The translations under genes were made by a program, and so were the position numbers. From the NCBI GenBank assembly GCA_008973525.1, contig WACJ01000402.1, forward strand, positions 1,922,001 to 1,986,000: a DNA stretch of 64,000 nucleotides, read 5' to 3'. Below, in pieces: positions 50,936 through 61,728 of the stretch; the first letter of the stretch is position 1; each line of letters opens with the position of its first letter. Under the pieces are notes generated by a model. The model made no database searches and had not been told where the DNA came from. It was given only the letters and a program-made list of their open reading frames with translations. This stretch comes from Stenopsyche tienmushanensis. Taxonomy: Eukaryota > Arthropoda > Insecta > Trichoptera > Stenopsychidae.

Positions 50936-51307
50936 TTCTTTTTTGGCGGACCATATCCCAACCCTTCTGAGTTAATTTTTCAAACAAAAAAATATTTCTT
51001 GGTCAATTATTGGTCAACATAGATCTTATTACAATGTTTTCTTTAAATAATTCCACGAAAATATCTTGTTCAGGTATAAATAAATGTTTTTTTATATTTT
51101 CGCGGACACTCGTTAATGGCTTCGCGGACCCCCAGGGATCCTCGGACTCCAGGTTAAGAACCGCTGATCTAAACATACATCTAATATCAATAAAGAATTG
51201 ATAAATCTTGTTTATCCTTCTTAATCTTGCATGTTATGTATCAGTGTTCTTACAATGGAAATTAATTCCGACCATAACGACACTCATATCCAAATTTAAT
51301 ACGTTAA
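50936..51307. mobile_element. Composite hAT-in-piggyBac repeat, copy 3 (right part)
   Basis: The hAT portion (50936-51165) ends AGGTTAAGAACCGCTG and is followed by ATCTAAAC (51166-51173), one change from the GTCTAAAC duplication of the other copies. The flanking 51174-51300 aligns with 4612-4740 (CATACATCTAAT, CTTGTTTATCCTTC, GGAAATTAATTCCGACCAT). The terminal CGCAAAGGGTTAA is lost. Confidence 0.75.
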
Positions 51308-52032
51308 TTTAATAGTTTATAATACCATCGGTACCATTGAAAATACCAAAGACCAAGTGTATAATTGTTTCGTTAGATCTTTGCTTATGAAAAATAGTCA
51401 ACCCAAACTTCCACTGCAATTATCCATTTTTATTTTTAAGATAGCTCAGTTAGCTTCTTTTGAATCATCTATTATATATTCATCTTCATAAAAATCGTGT
51501 GCCATATTTTTTTACAAAATATTGGTAATATCACTTCGTGTTTCGAAAGCCGACTTAAAATGTGTCTATAAAATTCGGTGCGCATAATTAAATTTTCTTT
51601 TCTAAATAAAATTGAGTTAAAAGTGTCAAGCGTATCAGATTGCAAAAAAATACAATTTGCGCGACAGTTGTCAACAAAAAAAAGGGGGGAGTCGATTTTC
51701 TAACCGCCCCCCCCCCAGGTACATGCAGATCTCGATTTTTTATTCATCATCAAAATTAGAGTTGACATTTTTTGCCCCCAACGCCCCACCCCATTCGGCG
51801 CCCGGATTCCGTTTCTCGGAACTTTCGACGATATCCATAAATAATATTTTTAGAAGGAAATTAAATTTGATGCTGATATTGAATCTTATTCTGTACGAGA
51901 CAGTGAAACTTTTTCTCGTCGATGCCCACTTTTGCTTGTGGATTTTTTTCGATCAAACTTAGGCTCGCTCGAGCTTTCTTCGGCGATTGTATGCTCGTTG
52001 ATGTAATTAATGTTACTTTTTTGTTGTTTCAG

Positions 52033-52177
52033 AAATCGATTAGAGAATAACGCTGAACATTGGTCGGCATTACTTCTTTCGCTGAGGGAGCTGATAGAGT
52101 GGGTCATCCGGAAGGATACTGAACTGAGCGGGCTTGGACCTGCAGCTGGAGATGTCGCATCACTTCTTAAACAACAG
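52033..52177 (+). CDS. Dys: Dystrophin internal exon, spectrin-repeat rod (R22), 145 bp
   Basis: This is the next dystrophin exon. Its first base completes the Arg codon carried over from 27858, and it then reads NRLENNAEHWSALLLSLREL, followed by a hydrophobic heptad-type helix (IEWVIRKDTELS), a Gly/Pro-containing loop (GLGPAAGD) and LLKQQ. It aligns with human HLEASSDQWKRLHLSLQEL and the following PIGGD loop, the middle and end of spectrin repeat R22. The acceptor is a long T-rich tract ending tttcag at 52032. The donor is CAG|gtaagc at 52178, close to consensus. It ends in phase 0, matching the next exon. A mariner relic begins only about 46 bp beyond the donor. No stop or frameshift is present. 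Confidence 0.96.
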
Positions 52178-52223
52178 GTAAGCTTTCAAATACAACTTAT
52201 AGTTATAAACATCCCAGTTAAAT

Positions 52224-52954
52224 GATAATGATTTATTTCTGACGAGAAAAGACACATAAGGCCTGGCGTTATCGTGATGAAAAACAACGCCTCGTCTGTT
52301 CGCTAATTCTGGCCGTTTTCTGGCAATTGCATCCTTTAGTTTGTCTAGTTGGAAACAATATTTTGTTGAATTGATCGTTTCACCTTGCTGAAGTAGCTCA
52401 TAATAAATTACCCCCTTCTAGTCCCACCAAATGCATAGCAAAACTTTTTTTGGATGTAGACCAGGTTTAGCTACAGTTAAAGCTTCTGTACCCTTGGTCC
52501 GAGACCGTTTACGTTGGATATTCTCATAGAGTATCCAACTTTCATCTCCAGTGACAAGTGTCTTCCAAAAAGGTAGGCTATTATGTTGTTGGAAAAGAAG
52601 ATCACATGTTGAAATACGCTGAAGTTTATTTGAGTCAGTCAGTTCATGAGGAAGCCACACATCTGAACGATTGATGTAGCCCAATTTTGTCAGATGATTA
52701 TGGACGGATGTTCATGGAATTTCTAACTTGTTAGCTATTTCGCGAATAGTATATCGCGGGTTTTCTTCAACCATGGCTATGATTAGATCTGTGTTCATTT
52801 GCGAAATAAATTTATCCAATAAGCTCTAATACAATTAAGGTCATAATCATCACAATATAAATTTGCCATTTTCATATGATACTGTACAATTTATGTTCTT
52901 TTCTTTGTTTTATGTATTAATTATGGCCTCTTGTCATTCACAAGACAACCCTAA
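52224..52954 (-). mobile_element. Mariner element copy C, 3'-truncated, next to a dystrophin exon
   Basis: Same family as copies A and B, on the minus strand. The 5' end is probably the decayed terminus TTAGGGTTGTCTTGTG (reverse strand, 52954 downward). The 3' side stops at about 52224, within the coding region just after the second catalytic Asp motif. It begins about 46 bp after the splice donor at 52178. Confidence 0.8.
52250..52830 (-). pseudogene. Mariner transposase pseudogene (copy C)
   Basis: On the minus strand the coding trace starts near 52830, before MNTDLIIAMVEENPRYTIRE. It passes LGYINRSDVWLPHEL and then VTGDESWILYENIQRKRSRT with the first catalytic Asp, and reaches the HHDNARP motif (second Asp) near 52280-52300. 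The frame from 52684 to 52418 is open; a stop follows WWD and further disruptions occur. The third Asp and C-terminus are missing. Confidence 0.87.
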
Positions 52955-55900
52955 AAAGTCGCTCACTTATTGGCGAAGGGGATGATTTATTTTTCATCTA
53001 TATGTACATATTAAGGATGGCGTGTGTAATTAATGTATCGAATGGCTGAGTTTATATATAGAGAAGAATTACTCGGGCACACCTCCGTATAAGATCCCTT
53101 CAATTTTCTCACGTTCCCCCCGATCCGTATCTCTCAGGCACAGTTCATATTTTTTCGTGTTTTCTTTTTCGGATGCTATCTATCATTCGCAATTTTTTCT
53201 CACCGCCCCCATTAACCCTCCGCCGAATACATTTCGATATATCTAGATCGATCTGGAACATCGGAATAATAAATGTTCACGCTCGGAATGTTTCATTTCC
53301 CGTATCGCAGATGTCACTACCCTCGGCCCAGGATTTTCCTCCCCCTCGGAATTTTTATTTTCCACCTGTTTTGGGGGCGAGACAGTGAGTGACGTCACGG
53401 CACGAGTCAATTTCATTTCATAAAGCGCCGGATCCCGAAAGCTATTCGTAATTTTCGCATTTTACCTGTTTAATTTCGACGTGGGCCCTCTTTTAGCAAA
53501 CACGGATAGTCGGATGCTTACGAAAGCGTGCCCAATTTTTAGGGATGCCTTCAAACCCTGCCAGCATTGATTACACGTGTTTGTTGTACTGTAAGTGTAT
53601 ATGTTTAATGCTTTTACATACCTACGGTCAGGATTCCGCTCCCCGACCATAAACAAAGGTCACCTTTTTGTTCTCTAAAAGCATCCGATTTTCCACAAAA
53701 ATTCCCCGAATAATGAGAGGAATCTTTCTTTTATTCTTAATCTTTTGATACACTGTAGTACCAAAGGGTGAAATTTTCTTAATACTCTTTTTCATACGTT
53801 CGTTCGAGATTTAACCCTCTTCTAATGTTTGATATAAAAAATATATTTAATACAGCCCCTTTTTTATCGGACCATTGCCAACCATTTTGAGATGGGTTTT
53901 CATAACATAAATATATTTTTAAATACGATCATCGACTACATCTTCTGTAGATTTGAACTCAGTGTGATTGAATTACTAATCCAACTAAAACAAATATGCC
54001 ACATAATATGTTACTAAATTTAACCACTCTGCCATAAGCAAATTAAATTTAACATCTCTATATACACTTGAATAGACGTATGGATTATAGTTCTTGTGTA
54101 TTGTATCAACCTTCAATATTGACATTCTTCTACCCTTTCAATCCAAATTGCACAAAAAGACTAAACATACACTCCTAACCATCAAGTTTAAGAACCAACC
54201 GATCAAACCTTCAAACACGCAGACTAAAGCGCTTAATAATTCACGAATGACGATCTACTGGAGCCAACATCATAAATGCCATAATAATCACTAAATGTCC
54301 CTCAGCAAGCAGATTGTCAAGATAATTTTTGCTAAACTGATACAAATTTAATTTAATTTAATTCATGCATGCTATAATGGCTATCAATGAATATCTGCTA
54401 ATATTTTATGCAAACTCATTATTAATAGATTTTTAAAATAGGTTCAATTAAGGATTTGTCCCCGAGATTGTCCAGGATTATAATTTAGTTATAATTTAAA
54501 ACAGATAGATGGATTGTTGGTTTTTTAGGGTCGGAAAAGAGGGTGCCTTTATTTTGCGCAGGCTTTAAAGAGTAACGATGAATACAAAATTTGGGACATT
54601 CGGAAAGAGGGTGAGATGTTCAGGGTGTTTAAACTGCGTCGACTTTATTTTCCTCAAAGCCCCAAACTGCAACTAAATGTAATTTTACAATACAAATTTA
54701 TAATGGTTCATTATTTTCAATTTAAAATTGCATCAGAGATGCATTATTTTCTTATGATTTTAATTAAAATCGCTAATGTTTCAGCTATAAATACGGAGCA
54801 AGTCTGAAAAAAGTATTTCTAGTTTGCAAATAGTTTAATATCGTCAGCAGGTCTCGCTCGACTGGCATTCCCTAATTAAAAATTGCGAAGTTGTCCAATT
54901 CGCTAATAGTTTTACAAATAAGGCAGAGAGCGCCATGCTGTAAGAGTTGTTAATTAACTTTTAATTATAGCCATTTCGTTTATTCGAAAAGTTAAAAATT
55001 AATTAAAACGGCCTTAATAAAGCCATCGATAGCTGTGGGGCAATTTTTTGCGCTGAAACTTTATGCGCCGCTCAAATAGTCCATTGAAAAGTGTGTACAA
55101 GTATCGAATCCGGCTTTATTCCTGTGTATAGGCGCCGTTTGTATATTAATTAAAAAGTTCCTTAGGTGGGTCTTTTAAAGGCTTTGCCGGCGAATTGTTT
55201 ATATAACAACCCTCATACACATAAAGGCTAATGAACGAAACATTCAAGAAAATTAACGTAAAAATTCCGCTTCATATTTATGTACATAATTGTATGTTTT
55301 GAATGTCCGATAAAATTTAATTAACGTCGAGATTCTTAGTGGGAATGCAGTCAATTTAACATGAATAGCCCCGGATGGTCCATGACTTTAGGATGTCGTT
55401 ATGGGATATTTATTCTTGAACCTGATATAAAATCGAACGATAATTCCATAATTCCAGAGAAAAGATATTCTTGTCAAAATCTTGCATGTGGGAGACGCAC
55501 ATCGATATAATAGATGATGATGTCCAAGTTACTGCTTTAACTATTAATAATCAAATAAAAAAAACCATATTATTCTTATTTATTTATACATAAAAACATT
55601 TAAATTATTGCTTAAACTCAATAACTCGATATATCGAGACTCCATTAAAACTGAGCACCTATTTATTTTTCAATTATCTAGTAACCAGAGATCAAAAGTG
55701 GTTGATGTACGACAATAAACGCCATAGAAGTCCAAAGAATAGGCAGCTAAACTGACCCTAAAGCCTGGACTAACTTTCGGCAAAAAATCTTTTGTTGGCA
55801 TAAAGGGACTGCAAAGGGATTGTGCATTATGAAACCCTTGAAAGCGTCCAAACAATAACAGGACTGCATTGTTTGTAAAATAGGAAAAACAATATTTGCA

Positions 55901-56453
55901 CTCCCCCCTTGAAGAATATCTCCTGACATTGATAAAATAATACTATTCAATCAAAAATCTTGAACGATTTCTAAGCGAATTTGTAACATTATTTACACCA
56001 CAGTGCGGATCAAATTTAACCCGCTTCTATTCATCAATGCGAAAATATTTTTTCAATAAGCCCGCAAGAATTTATCTTCTGTTTTGACAGACTTTTTCAT
56101 ATTGAGGGAACGCATAATAATAAGGCATCAGAATAAATCTCTTTCCCCGCCAACGCCGTGAGTTCCGCGTTTTTATTTTGATGCCTCAGATAAATAATTA
56201 TTTTCCACCCTCCTTAGAGGTTTTTTCTTGCATTCAGGACACCAAGTGGAAGCGTCTCCACCCCCCCGCATTATGAATAATGTTTAAATTATTCACCGCC
56301 ATGTATTACAACTATGTAACGTGCAAATATTTCCACTGCAGTACGGCTGCAAGCTAGTAATGAACGCGCTCTGGTTGCGGATGTAATATTTTCATGAGGT
56401 TTTATTTGTGTGTTGGAATCGTTCAATGCTTTATTTTTTTGTGTTTGTTCCAG

Positions 56454-56577
56454 GACGATCATCGGGCTTTTAGAAAGCAGCTGGAGGACAAAAGACCTGT
56501 GGTGGAGAGTAATCTTCTTAGTGGTCGGCAATACATCGCCAATGAACCACCCCTTTCTGATACCAGCGATAGCGAAG
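56454..56577 (+). CDS. Dys: Dystrophin internal exon, spectrin-repeat rod (R23 start), 124 bp
   Basis: This is the third dystrophin exon. It reads in phase 0 as DDHRAFRKQLEDKRPVVES, then GRQYIANEPPLSDTSDSE. It corresponds to human dystrophin NDVHRAFKRELKTKEPVI, the first helix of the next spectrin repeat, and HRAF...QLEDKRP...SGRQYIANEP is the arrangement I recall from insect dystrophins. The acceptor is a T-rich tract ending ttccag at 56453. The donor is GAAG|gtgagt at 56578, nearly consensus. Length 124 leaves one base (G), so the next exon must start in phase 1; I did not find it before the window ends. The acidic/Ser-rich tail (SDTSDSE) differs from the vertebrate linker here. Confidence 0.96.
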
Positions 56578-57379
56578 GTGAGTTAAGCCACTTTACAAGA
56601 TACTCCCTTGTACAATTATCGGGTTTACATTGATATACGTAATCGTGTACAATACTGTCTACTTTTATGTGACAACTACAAATTTCACATTTATGTTGCA
56701 TTTAAACATTTTTTCATATATCTGCAAAATTTTCCAAAAATATCAATATAACATAAAAACACAAGATTTAAGCTTTGCATACAGATTGTGTATCATTTGC
56801 TTATATTTACATTTTTCATTGATTTATTACAAAATAAGTTATATGTGTTGTTAATATGAGGTCAAAATTCTAGTTTTATTACATAAATATTCAATAATGA
56901 TCATCCTAATCATATAACATCTACATATCCTTTCATTTAGACCACCCAAATCCTTCTTTTTTTCCACCCTCGTCTTTTTTAAATGTCAAATTTTATTAAA
57001 TGCCAAAATTATCGTCGAATCACTAAAAAAATATTTTCTTTGAACCTTCTTTGCAATGATTCATTCCCTATTCAGTCAGTGGGTTGGTGCAAAAGTTAAG
57101 GCCGTTTTTTATGATCCTAGGTAAAAATTTTTTTTTTTCAAAAATGATGAATAGCATCTTCTTTTAAATGATTCCATTGTATAAAGCAGTGCTCCGCAAC
57201 CGGTGTGCCGCGGCACACTGGTGTGCCGTGAACCGATACAGGTGTGCCGCGGTCAAATAAGACATTATTATAACTAAAATATTTTTCAATAGTTCTCCAG
57301 CGCCTGCCACCTATTTATGTCGCCAGACACCTAAAACCAGATATAAATATTTCTATTCCGGGATTCATCTGTCATCGTG

Positions 57380-57895
57380 CTGACAGAATTAATAGAATTC
57401 AGATTGGATCACTTTGGAAAACTGTCAAATCACACAAAAACAAATCCACGGGAATTCCTATTTTGGTTAGAAACAATAAGATAACCAAAACCGATTTAGA
57501 AAAGACAAACATGTTTACAGAAACCTTGTGCCTAAATCACAAGATTTTCGAAAATATGAGCGACAGCAAAACAAAGAAAGCTGACAAAGTCAATTAGGGA
57601 TTTCCGTGAAGGCTCAAATAATGACATGCACAAAATTAAATTGGTAACTCCTTTAGAAATAACAAAAATCATAAGAAAACTAAAAAACAAAAAGTCTCTG
57701 GGTTTTGACACCGAATCGATAATACGATAATAAACAAATCTGCCATTCATATAACTAAAATATTTTACGCGTGCCTAAATATGAGGTATTTCCCAGCCAT
57801 TTTCATTGCCAAAACCAGTTATTCCTTTGCTAAAACTAGGCAAGGATAACAACGATCCCACAAATTACCAACCGATCAGCCTACTTTAGTCGTGT
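57380..57895 (+). pseudogene. Jockey-like non-LTR reverse transcriptase relic nested in the hAT
   Basis: Broken frames read LWKTVKSHK, then after a gap IKLVTPLEITKIIRKLKNKK followed by SLGFD. This fits the start of a jockey-type reverse transcriptase (EI..II+KLKNKKAPGPDGI). Downstream, NMRYFPA and then a degraded K..NDPTNYQPISLL-like phrase fit its next block (YRPISLL). Several stops and at least two frame breaks are present. The 5' and 3' limits are unclear. Confidence 0.65.
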
Positions 57896-58427
57896 TACCG
57901 TGCTACGTTACATTCACTCGTCTTGCAGCAGTAGTTACCATTCATTACTATTAGTTGTGTTAATGAATTTTGTATGGTTATGCGTTCTTTATGTGATTAA
58001 TATTTAATTTTACACTTCTTTAAATATGGTATAACTAAGACTACTCTGAGTCTTGTCTGCGAAGTCCTCTCCTTGAAAGTTTGAGTTTAGACTCACTTCT
58101 GAGCTCGAGTTCGGGTATTCCACGCCTCGCAGCCGCAGTCTGTTCAAAGTGGAACAAATAAGCACACCGTGGAGAAAAATCGTATTTGAAATCCAACACC
58201 ACCACCCTGTGGAGTCCTTCTCGCCGATGTTACGAGGGACGTGGCAGCTGCGAGTCGTCAGAAGCTCTACGAACGAAGGTAACCGGGACTGGTCGACAGA
58301 AGCATGAAGAAGATAACTGGGCCCCGGTATTCAGCTGAGGGCTCTCGCCCACGTTACAATGGATACAATTTTACGTGGAAAAGATTCGTCTTTACATACA
58401 GAATAACCCAACACAAGCATTGAAAAA

Positions 58428-58967
58428 ATGCCAAAGAAGACTGTGAAAATGAAGCACAACGAAGACTACATTCAATATGGATTCTCGTGATGTGGTGATG
58501 AAACAGCTCCAAAGCCACAATACATCATTTGCAGCGAACAGCTATCAAACGAAGCAATGGCACCCAATAAATTAAACCACCATCTAAATTCAAACCATCC
58601 CAGTTGCGTCAAAAAGGATAAACAATATTTTCAAAGGCATTTAGAACCAAATTAAAAACAGAAACAATTTATGAATTCAGCCTTTAAGGTTTCTGAAAAT
58701 GCCTTAGAAGCTAGCTACCATGTTGCAAAATTAACTGCACGTCAGAAAAAACCACATACTATCGGCGAAACACTTATTAAGCCAGTATGCAAGGAAGTTG
58801 TTCGACGTATGCATGAGCCCAATGATGTTAAGGAAATAAATAAAGTTTCTTTGTCTGCCGATACTGTTAAAAGACTTATTCACGACATGTCAAGCGATAT
58901 TTTAGGAACACTGATTAGAAATTTGGCTGAAAAATATGAATCGAAAAAAGCGCAGGTATCACATTAA
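58428..58967 (+). pseudogene. hAT transposase N-terminal pseudogene (BED-type finger, Charlie/Buster-like)
   Basis: From ATG 58428 it reads MPKKTVKMKHNEDYIQYGFS. A stop (TGA) follows, then a C...C...H...H pattern (IICSEQLSNEAM...NHHLNSNHPS) like a BED-type zinc finger, then another stop before 58671. The open part 58671-58967 reads KPHTIGETLIKPVCKEVVRR and VSLSADTVKRLIHDMSSDIL. This is the region after the BED finger in Charlie/ZBED5-like proteins (HTIAE.LI.P...VSLSN.TV.RRI.DMS.DI). The catalytic core and dimerisation domain are deleted. Confidence 0.85.
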
Positions 58968-59311
58968 TTGGTCATTATTTTATAGTAATTATTAAGATTG
59001 CACAAAAGTAAATATAGTATAGTTTTTATGTATGTGTACTTGGGAAATAAAAAAATTAAATTTATTGTAAAATTGTAAAAAATATTTAGGCCCTTTTAGA
59101 GTCTTTTTTATGTACTACGGGGAGAGCTGTTAAATAAATCAATATCTATTATTTTTGGCTTTTGGTGTGCCGCGAAATTTAAAGAAGAGCTTTGGTGTGC
59201 CGTAGGTGAGAAAACGTTGCGGAGCACTGGTATAAAGGATGCTTTCCCTCTACTTTCTATTCAGTTTTGGCCTGGCCAGAGTACAGTGAAAAGCCCTTGT
59301 ATTTTTTCAAA

Positions 59312-60297
59312 ATGTCGGTCGATAAAATGCATTTATGTCATTGTTTACTTTATGAATTCCGAAAAGACAATACCGCGAGTGTGAAAACCAAAAACATTTG
59401 CGAAGTGTATGGAACAGATGTCATCAAAGTTCGACAGGTACGAAAATGGTTTACAAAATTCCGATCTGGGGATTTTTCACTAATTGATAAACCACATATC
59501 GGGCGGCCATTGAAGTCTGATGACGACAAGTTTAAAGTCATAATTGACACCAATCCACGTCTAACCACCAGGGAGATCGCGTCGATGATGGGAGTCAACC
59601 AAAGAATTGTATTAAGACATTTGAAGGGTATGGGGATGGTTTCGCGGTACGACGTTTGGATACCTCATCAATTGTCGGCTGCCAATTTATTGGATAGTGT
59701 TTCAACGTGCGTTACTTTGAGTGCGAGACAAAAATGTGAACCTTTTTTGCATCGTTTGGTAACGGAAGATGAGAAATGGGTCGTGTACAACAACGTGACA
59801 AGAAAAAGACATTGGGCTATACCTGGACAAGCCCCATTAACAACTTTGAAGGCCGAAATCCACAAAAAAAAGTTATGCTTTGTGTTTGGTGGGATTGAAA
59901 GGGTATTGTATATTTTGAACTCTTGGAACCCAATCAGACAATTACAGCAGAATGATATTGTCAGAAATTATCCAAATTGAACATCGCCCTTTAAAAGAAT
60001 AGACCAGAATTGGTAAACAGAAAAAGGGTAGTGTTTCATCACGACAACGCGCGACCACGTAAGACTTTGATGACCCAACACAAGCTAAATGTGTTGAATT
60101 GGGATGTTATCAAGCATCCACCGTGCTCTCCAGATCTTGCTCCTTCCGATATTTATTTATTCCGATCACTGCAAAATGTTTTAAATGATAAAAAAGTTGA
60201 TACAATAGAGCAGGTAAAAACATCCCTTACTACATTTTTCGCATCAAAATCCACAGAATTTTACACTAATGGTATTAAAAAGTTGATAGAAAGATAG
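59312..60297 (+). pseudogene. Mariner transposase pseudogene, near full length
   Basis: From ATG 59312 it reads MSVDKMHLCHCLLYEFRKDN. It continues through the paired-like DNA-binding domain (KWFTKFRSGDFSL, GRP, TTREIASMMGV), the linker WIPHQL and VTEDEKWVVYNN with the first catalytic Asp. Near 59870 the frame shifts by one base. In the shifted frame MLCVWWD is followed by three in-frame stops up to about 59995. The last part (60010-60297) keeps HHDNARPR and CSPDLAPSDIYLF with exactly 34 residues between the catalytic Asp (DD34D), then FRSLQNVLNDKK and a C-terminal FYTNGIKKL. Nearly the whole roughly 340-residue protein is traceable but inactive. Confidence 0.92.
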
Positions 60298-60412
60298 GAG
60301 AAGGTTATAAGAACAGATAGAAATTATATAATTGATTAAATAAATACTACAAGTCTAAAAAAAATTTTTAATTGTATATGTAAAAAACGGCCCTAACTTT
60401 TGCACCAACCCA

Positions 60413-60610
60413 ATAGTTAAGATCCTTCTAATAAGCCTCTTACAACCTCACTTGAACTCTCAGACTTCGAATCACTATCGCCAATTCAATTACTCCTTCA
60501 AATATACTTATAAAACGAAAGTTTTATACGCCGTTCTATAAAATGATTGCGATGCAAATATTATAAGATGTCATCATCAAGTATTGAAATTCCGATTTAA
60601 GACATATATA
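60413..60610. other. Short intronic stretch, nothing recognised
   Basis: No feature seen between the mariner end and the Tigger-like fragment. Confidence 0.5.
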
Positions 60611-60712
60611 CACTTGGGTCTGTTTTAATGCGATAAATTCGCATTAAAATGACTTGAACTACATAGAAAACTGATGGATAGGTTCCATTATTTTTAAAAA
60701 CCGCATAACTTC
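60611..60712 (-). mobile_element. Tigger/pogo-like element end (copy 3 fragment, reversed)
   Basis: Next to TA (60609-60610) it starts CACTTGGGTC. Its reverse complement contains GAAGTTATGCGG and TTTCTATGTA, matching 48398-48460 and 20100-20160. Only the right end of the element remains. Confidence 0.55.
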
Positions 60713-61395
60713 AAATCACTGTGATGTGTGTGTGGCAAACGTAAAAATTGTCAATGTAATACAGGGTGCCGGTAAATTGGTGCCTTTTTGTATAGCAATA
60801 TTTAACAACGAAGCGGGAAAACGTTTTTAGCGCGAATGATATATTAATTGATCGTTACTTTATTGCCCGCAAAAGACACGAAAATTAGCCGTGAAAAATG
60901 TGGTCCCAAATTGCACGAATTGGGACGAAGAATATCGGAAAGAAATAATGGAAGATAAGAGGAGATACTTGCCGAAGATTTATGACTATTATTTACTTAA
61001 GTGTGACATAACAAATAATAATGTTTAATGGGTACAATTTTGTTTTATCAGTTTCTTTTGCAGCGGGCGCAAGTATTGTCTCAGCTGGCGGGCGAGGCAG
61101 GGCTAATTAATTACTCCCCGCGGCTATCGGTACAAGAAGGATTTACCGCATGCCTGAAATCAGGGCGGCTCAACCAACCAACAAAATAGATAATCGATTG
61201 ATATTCGATTGATTTTTAAAAAAATTGGAACAAAATCCAACGCTTCTGAAATTATGAAGCTCTAAAATACATAATTCACATAGATATTTTTTTAAAGAAA
61301 ATCCTTAATTTATACATTTAAAGCATATTGAAAGAAATTTAGCGGTACTGTCGAGAAACAATGATTGTAAGAAAGCTTTAAAATGTGTTTAAATA
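60713..61395. other. Intronic sequence with one unassigned GC-rich patch
   Basis: At 61040-61190 a pyrimidine tract ending ttttgcag (61064) precedes a GC-richer stretch. Read in the phase required after 56577 it hits a stop after 15 codons, and it has no dystrophin similarity, so I do not call an exon. Confidence 0.4.
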
Positions 61396-61726
61396 CAGTA
61401 GAACCTCGATTATCCGGACTAATTGGGGATGAAAGTAGTTCGGACAACGAAAAATTCGGATAATCGAAAAAAATCATAATTGACAGGGAAAGTATGAATA
61501 TTTTTTACTCATTTAGATTTAAATACACATACACATATAATAAATTATTTTTTATTAAAAATTCAATTATCGATTTATGCTTAAAGCTTGCTCTTCTTTT
61601 AGAAGCTGCCAATTACGTAAGCAAAAGTAAACACAATTCTCCAATTCTTCAGCAAATTGTATTTTTATTTATTTTTTATTTTGAATAATCCGGATAATCG
61701 AGGTCCGGATAATGGAGGTTCTACTG
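61396..61726. mobile_element. Tigger/pogo MITE, 331 bp
   Basis: The left end CAGTAGAACCTCGATTATCC (61396) and right end GGATAATGGAGGTTCTACTG (61707-61726) are inverted repeats flanked by TA on each side (61394-61395 and 61727-61728). CAGTAGAACCTCGATTATCCG is the typical terminus of Tigger-related elements. Secondary GATAATCGA motifs are repeated inside both ends. It encodes no protein. Confidence 0.9.
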
Positions 61727-61728
61727 TA

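Larger units (their letters stand above)
27859..52032 (+). other. Dystrophin intron, 24.2 kb, crowded with transposon relics
   Basis: The intron lies between the first two supported exons. It starts GT and ends AG, interrupts an Arg codon (phase 2) and holds many of the transposon relics of the window, listed separately. No other exon could be supported inside it. Confidence 0.85.
52178..56453 (+). other. Dystrophin intron, 4.3 kb
   Basis: This phase-0 intron has GT-AG ends. Apart from the mariner relic at 52224-52954 I recognise nothing in it; the remaining 3.5 kb is AT-rich sequence without a supported gene. Confidence 0.85.
57187..59229 (+). mobile_element. hAT element nested in the mariner, exact 8-bp duplication
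   Basis: It starts CAGTGCTCCGCAACCGGTGT (57187) and ends GTTGCGGAGCACTG (59216-59229). It is flanked on both sides by GTATAAAG (57179-57186 and 59230-59237), a perfect 8-bp hAT duplication. Next to both ends are repeats of the phrase GGTGTGCCG(C/T). It encodes only the N-terminal part of a Charlie/Buster-like transposase and carries a jockey-like relic in its 5' half. Confidence 0.93.
57081..60412 (+). mobile_element. Mariner element (third family) with nested hAT
   Basis: Terminal inverted repeats are GGGTTGGTGCAAAAGTTAAG (57081) and its counterpart CTAACTTTTGCACCAACCCA (60393-60412), followed by TA on the right. These resemble the ends of Hsmar1/cecropia-type mariners (TTAGGTTGGTGCAAAAGTAA). 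Removing the 2.05-kb hAT leaves about 1.28 kb, the usual full length of a mariner. The transposase gene is broken. Confidence 0.9.

Noticed and set aside
61040..61190. Possible further dystrophin exon after an ttttgcag acceptor at 61064
   Set aside because: In the phase required by the donor at 56577 it reaches a stop after 15 codons. No donor fits, and no reading resembles the expected spectrin-repeat sequence.
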